Source: Zhengitettix transpicula (lineage: Eukaryota > Arthropoda > Insecta > Orthoptera > Tetrigidae). Taken from it: a stretch of 64,000 nucleotides of DNA. Of this stretch, positions 59,640 through 64,000 are shown piece by piece. Under the pieces are notes generated by a model. It saw only the letters and a program-made list of their open reading frames with translations. It did not search any database and was not told the DNA's origin. Position numbers and translations under genes: made by a program. The stretch lies in NCBI GenBank assembly GCA_037074705.1, contig CM073591.1:180879432-180943431 (forward strand), given 5' to 3'. How positions within the stretch are numbered: position 1 is the first letter of the stretch; every line of letters starts with the position of its first letter.

Positions 59640-61190
59640 TTGGAGGGGGTGAATTTGATCAGTAAAAATTATTAGTTGGTCGATCATCGTCGAGCAGAGA
59701 GGTTGCCATGGGCTCATAGAGTCCGGGGTCAGACCAATAGTATTGAAGTTTTGGAAGAGTGGAAGTTATGAATATTATAAAGGGATGAACTGCATTATTC
59801 AACTGTGAAGGAAATATAATTACTCGGAATTTGAGTACGTAAAAATAATTTGGTGGCAGAGAACAATTTAATCTTGCATTTAGTAGACTGGTGCTGACTG
59901 GCAAAATGTCTCATGATCTGACCAGTCTTTAGGTCACAGTAAAACTGACTGGTTCCCATGTAAAAAACAACAACATTTTAGTCGTTGGTGATAATATAAG
60001 CTTGTTAATCGTTGAAACATCGTGCGTCCGTAAACAGGATTCTATTTGTTTGGTGCTCTAAAAGAATTCAAGGTGTGTGTTGTGAAAATGTATTTTTTTA
60101 AATGGCATATATTTCAAAGTTAAATGTTTTGATGTATTTAAAACTTTTGGTTTTGTAAATTCTGTGTAAGTGAAATTGAAACTTAAACAAAATTGGTGTA
60201 CAAAGATATCTTGTATTTATATATATAGCATAATTGTACCGTCAAATTTCAAATTTTATTTCATATTTTGGTTTTATTTTTGGGAATATTTTAAGGTGTA
60301 ACATTCTGTAAGTTCAACTGAACAAATTATCTGCAAATTTTATATTTCTTTTCAATTATATACTTTTCTTACGCTGATAAACTCCTCTAAGATAAAAATA
60401 AGAGTCTCACTTAAATTATAGCCGATTTATGTAATTTTATATTTAAAAGTCAGGTTTCTGTTTTAAATAGATTATTTAAAGTGAGGGCTATTCTCTCGCA
60501 GGCAATACCTGCGAGGGATGTTCTCTCGCAGGCAGAACCTTGTAGGAGAGATACGAAGGGGTTACCTTTGAGTATGCCTTTTTCTCTCTGTTTTAAAACT
60601 AAGGTTCTCAAGAGCCGAGGCACCTCGGCCTGTTGTGAGAGGTGTATGTTCCGGGGTCACAGACCTTGGTCATACGGTAAGAGTTGTTCGCTATTCCCAT
60701 TGGAAACTGGTCGAGGCACGGAGAATGGAATGCTGCGTCCCCACAGCAAACTCCTCTCCCGCTGTCGGAAAGGCGTGGGACAAGTACCCAATGCCCGACC
60801 TACCTGATGCAGGTTTTTCTAAGGTTTTCCCTGCATTTCTTTAGGCGAATGCCTGCTAGGATCCTTAAACCATAGCCCGGGGTTTCTAGTTAACCCTTGG
60901 CTACCTTCCTCTACCCTTCCGCATCCCCCCTTTCAAATCCGTTCCTATGCTATTAAAGGGGAGTTTCCACCATATGGATTACCCTCATGTAGCCTGTTTC
61001 CCTAAAAAAAATTAAATACATTATTTAAATATTATGTTAATTCAATTTCAGTTTCATCATTTCAAATCTTTCACTAAATATTATGAATTTATATCGACTT
61101 ATATATCTTCAAAATTTCAGTAATTTTATTTAAATTATTTATAATAAAGATTTAATTAAATAATCATAAATTGTAATATAAAGTTAAGCT
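59640..61190 (+). repeat. Repeat family D, copy 2, interrupted by retroposon A
   Basis: 59640-60480 and 61013-61190 are the two halves. Landmarks are TTTGTTTGGTGCTCTAAAAG, GAGTCTCACTTAAATTATAG and ATTATGTTAATTCAATTTCA. Confidence 0.6.
60480..61012 (+). mobile_element. Retroposon A, full-length copy splitting repeat D
   Basis: Its 5' end carries the hairpin CTCGCAGG/CCTGCGAG and its 3' end an A-rich tail. The flanks share ATTATTTAAA (before 60481 and near 61019-61028), a target duplication. Repeat D continues on the other side. Confidence 0.8.
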
Positions 61191-61794
61191 TAAATTACTT
61201 GAAATATTTCAAAGTTAATTAATATACTACTTGAATTTCTCATGAAAGTAAATAAAAGACAAAGTTCTGTAATAAATTAGATTTGTTTAATAACTTAATT
61301 TTGTTTATTACAATATGCTTTATACCATGCATTATATTCCGAGTTTAAAAAAAAAGGCAGAGAGACATAGCTCACAGTTATAGACAGTTTTATTGGCTGA
61401 CGAGCGGATAGTTAGTCTGTAATGCCATGTTGCTGATTCTCAACAATTTATCTACCGATACGTTACCAACTGCACAAGTTCAAGGTAATTCCAGTCACGA
61501 AAATAAATGGGGTGTGGCTGTAAATGTGGCCCGCAGCGGGCTGAGACACTAATCACAAGATCATGGGCGGGAAAATACTAATATACTGGTTGAGCAATTC
61601 AATTATCTCAACAGTGGCCACATAAAACATTACGGTAAAATCACTCACGCAATAGGAATAAGTAATGGGCTAATGGACCACTTAACAGAGAAAGTACAAA
61701 AAAGTAAAACGAAGTGAAAGAATCGGTCTTTGTATAATGATAGACAAATGAAATCAGTGTTTTCGAAAATAGAAGGTGTAGACAGGCTATGTAT

Positions 61795-62178
61795 AGGGTA
61801 ATCCACATAGTGGCAAGGGAGTGAAATGGGGGATGCTGAAAGGTGGGGAAGGCAGCCAAGGGTTAACTCGGGCCCCGGGCAAGGGTTTAGGGATCCTACC
61901 TGGCAATGCCTAAACGTGATGCAGGGAAAACCCTAGAAAACCCTGCATCAGATAGGTCGGGCATTTAGTACTTGTCCTACGCCCTTCCGATGGCGGGAGA
62001 AGGGTTTCCTGTGGGGTCGTAGCTTTCCCCTTGCCGCGCCTTGACAGTTTAGGAGGCAGCTGGCCGACTATTCCAGTAGGATTAACTGACAACTCGTACT
62101 GTATGCCACAGGTCTGTGACCCCGGAACATACACCTCTCAATAACAGGCTGACGTGCCTCGGCATGTGGGAACCTTTT
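61795..62178 (-). mobile_element. Retroposon A copy, reverse
   Basis: It spans AAGGTTCCCACATGCCGAGG to GGATTACCCTATACATAGCC on the - strand. Small indels occur; it is about 80-90% like the full copies by eye. Confidence 0.75.
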
Positions 62179-62305
62179 TAGGTAACAGGTTACATGAGGG
62201 TAATCCACAATGTGGAAACTCCCCTTTCATAGCATAGTAAGGGATTTAAATGGGGGAAACGGAAGGGTAGAGGAAGGTAGCCAAGAGTTAACTAGGGCGC
62301 CCTGT
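62179..62305 (-). mobile_element. Retroposon A 3' fragment, abutting the previous copy head-to-tail
   Basis: On the - strand it runs CTACCCTTCCG to CCTAAAAA and its tail meets the 5' part of the next copy directly. Confidence 0.65.
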
Positions 62306-62779
62306 TACTTATTCAAAAATGAGAAAAGGAGAGATTATTTCAGAGAAAATACGTTTCCGATAAATATCATATTTCAGTTATTTAGTAATATCTTCAAAAG
62401 CATAATTAATATCTAAATAGTAAAAACCATTTAATATATTGGCTAATTATAAAATAACTGTGTACTAATTTTTTTATCAATAATTATGTCAACTGCGGAA
62501 AATGATGCAGTAAAACGTAATTAAAAGATTTTTTTTAGTTTATATGTTCCTTAATTCCACTCAAAAATTTTTAGTGTATTACTCACACCACCCATATTAA
62601 CCAAACTTAGCATTTATTTTTCTATTTGCTAAAACCAATTTTTATTTAATTACGTGATATATATATATATATATATAGTATATATGTTATGTTGTTATTA
62701 ATAAAAATTTTAAAATTGTTCAATTATAAAGTTTGGTTATGGGAAGCTGTTGAAAAGTGAATCCAGAGTGTTCACAGAT

Positions 62780-63715
62780 TTTTATTGTGCTTTTTGTATT
62801 GTTTTGATGGATAGCGGCGGCAAGAATTTGACCTGACTATATCAATTTCTCGCCATTGGATAATGTACTGCGAATGGAGAGAGGTGAATTTAGTCAGTAA
62901 AATTTCAAGTTGGTCGAGGAGAGAGGACGCTATAGCGCAATAGAGTCCGGTGTCGGACCAGTAGTATGGAAGTTTTTAAAATTAACAGTTATAATATATT
63001 TATAAATGTCGACTTGTATTTTTTACCATGAAAGAAACGTTATTCAGTGAAGTTTGCATGAGTTGATAGTTTTAGATGTAGATAAAGTTGAATTCTGCTA
63101 TTTTTGATGGTTGCAGTATTGATATTTTCCTTTTTACCATATACGAACTATCTTGTGATCTGTGCACTATAATAGAGACTTATTTCCCTGGAAACATTAT
63201 TTTGGTGATCATAGTTGCGAACTGATTTGAGAATATTCTATAGTTTGGTGCTTTAAAAGAATTCAGTTATATGTGTCGTGAGGGTGTATTTATAATAATA
63301 TGCCCACTTTTCAAAATTCAAAGTTTACATTTCTTAAATTTGTGGTTTGAGTAAATTCAGTGAATGAGAAATTGAAGATCAATTTAAATTCATATGTAAC
63401 GTTTATTTTATATTTGGTAAAATTAATATATAGTATAATTTTGCATAATTGTTGGACCGCCAATTATCAAATCCCATTTCATTTTGTGTTCGTATTTTTG
63501 GGGTGAAACTTTCCTTAATTTTAAATTCCATACTTTTCTGAGGTCCGATAAAACGGCCTGGGATAAGTCTCACCTAAATTAACAAACGTGTTATTGTTAT
63601 TCAAATTTATATGAAAAATTAATTTTTCTATTCGTAATAAATTCTTTAAATATTATATTAATTAAATTTCAGAATCTTCATTTCAAAACTGTCACTAAAT
63701 TGAAAAAAAGGCAAA
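62780..63715 (+). repeat. Repeat family D, copy 3
   Basis: Landmarks are GTTTGGTGCTTTAAAAGAAT, GATAAGTCTCACCTAAATTA and ATTATATTAATTAAATTTCA. It is followed directly by the 275-bp repeat at 63724. Confidence 0.6.
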
Positions 63716-63723
63716 AAATTAAA

Positions 63724-64000
63724 TGTAACATCCCAAACTGCCACCATGTAACACTCCACCACTGTGAACATGTAACATTCCAGCAGTTGGAAATGGGAAG
63801 TCCAGATAGATCGTTCACCAACCGAGCTATACCTCCGTTAGCTCACCTGGCTACCGATCTAGAGGATAAAGGAAGAATTAAGAACAGGAAATAGGAAAGT
63901 CGGTAACGTGAGGGTTCGGGTTCAACTAATTGAACCTAGGCGTAGTGGTTGGTGTTTCGCTGCACTTCAGTCAAATAAGAGCTGATGAAGAATCAATAGA
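63724..64000 (+). repeat. Near-identical 275-bp dispersed repeat, copy 2 (cut by window end)
   Basis: Only a handful of differences from 53524-53800 by eye. It begins at the same TGTAAC and runs to the window edge, so full length is unknown. Confidence 0.75.

Overview
This is an AT-rich, intron- and transposon-rich stretch of an insect nuclear genome. Three spliced genes are recognisable: one astacin-family zinc metalloprotease on the + strand and two tandem odorant-binding protein (OBP) genes on the - strand. Tiny exons split by kilobase introns, classical six-cysteine insect OBPs, mariner elements, tRNA-derived SINEs and long TA microsatellites together suggest a large-genome insect. A cockroach or termite is my guess, but nothing in the window proves the species.

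Layout. 1-2500: internally repetitive repeat family B, then retroposon A split by a small inverted-repeat element, then a tRNA-like SINE. 3307-4272: a solo LTR-like insertion inside a TA microsatellite. 4705-12105 (+): four coding exons of an astacin from the propeptide to the stop; the signal-peptide exon is not visible. 12.1-20.2 kb: no confident gene; repeat B, a full-length retroposon A, and a weak COX6C-like pseudogene candidate. 20.3-25.8 kb (-): OBP gene 1, six coding exons with a TATA/initiator promoter. 26.4-36.8 kb: an 806-bp inverted-repeat element, three more LTR-like units in or beside TA repeats (one carrying a nested retroposon A), and another repeat B. 37.0-40.2 kb (-): wreck of a LINE. 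40.65-46.83 kb (-): OBP gene 2, with the same intron positions and phases as OBP gene 1. 47.7-49.3 kb: a repeat B copy holding a degenerate minisatellite and a perfect 86-bp-arm palindrome. 50.7-58.8 kb: a Tc1-like relic, a mariner relic, a DD34D mariner with stop codons, and a complete-ended but dead mariner. 59.6-64.0 kb: two copies of repeat family D, several retroposon A copies, and the second copy of a nearly identical 275-bp repeat that also lies at 53.5 kb.

How the genes relate. The two OBPs look like a tandem duplicate pair of secreted ligand carriers: same strand, same exon pattern, and 29 residues between C1 and C2 in both. The astacin is a separate secreted protease and no functional link to the OBPs is shown. 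Much of the remainder is mobile-element sequence, with several readable nesting events that give relative ages. All gene models come from reading splice signals and family motifs by eye, without searches or transcripts.
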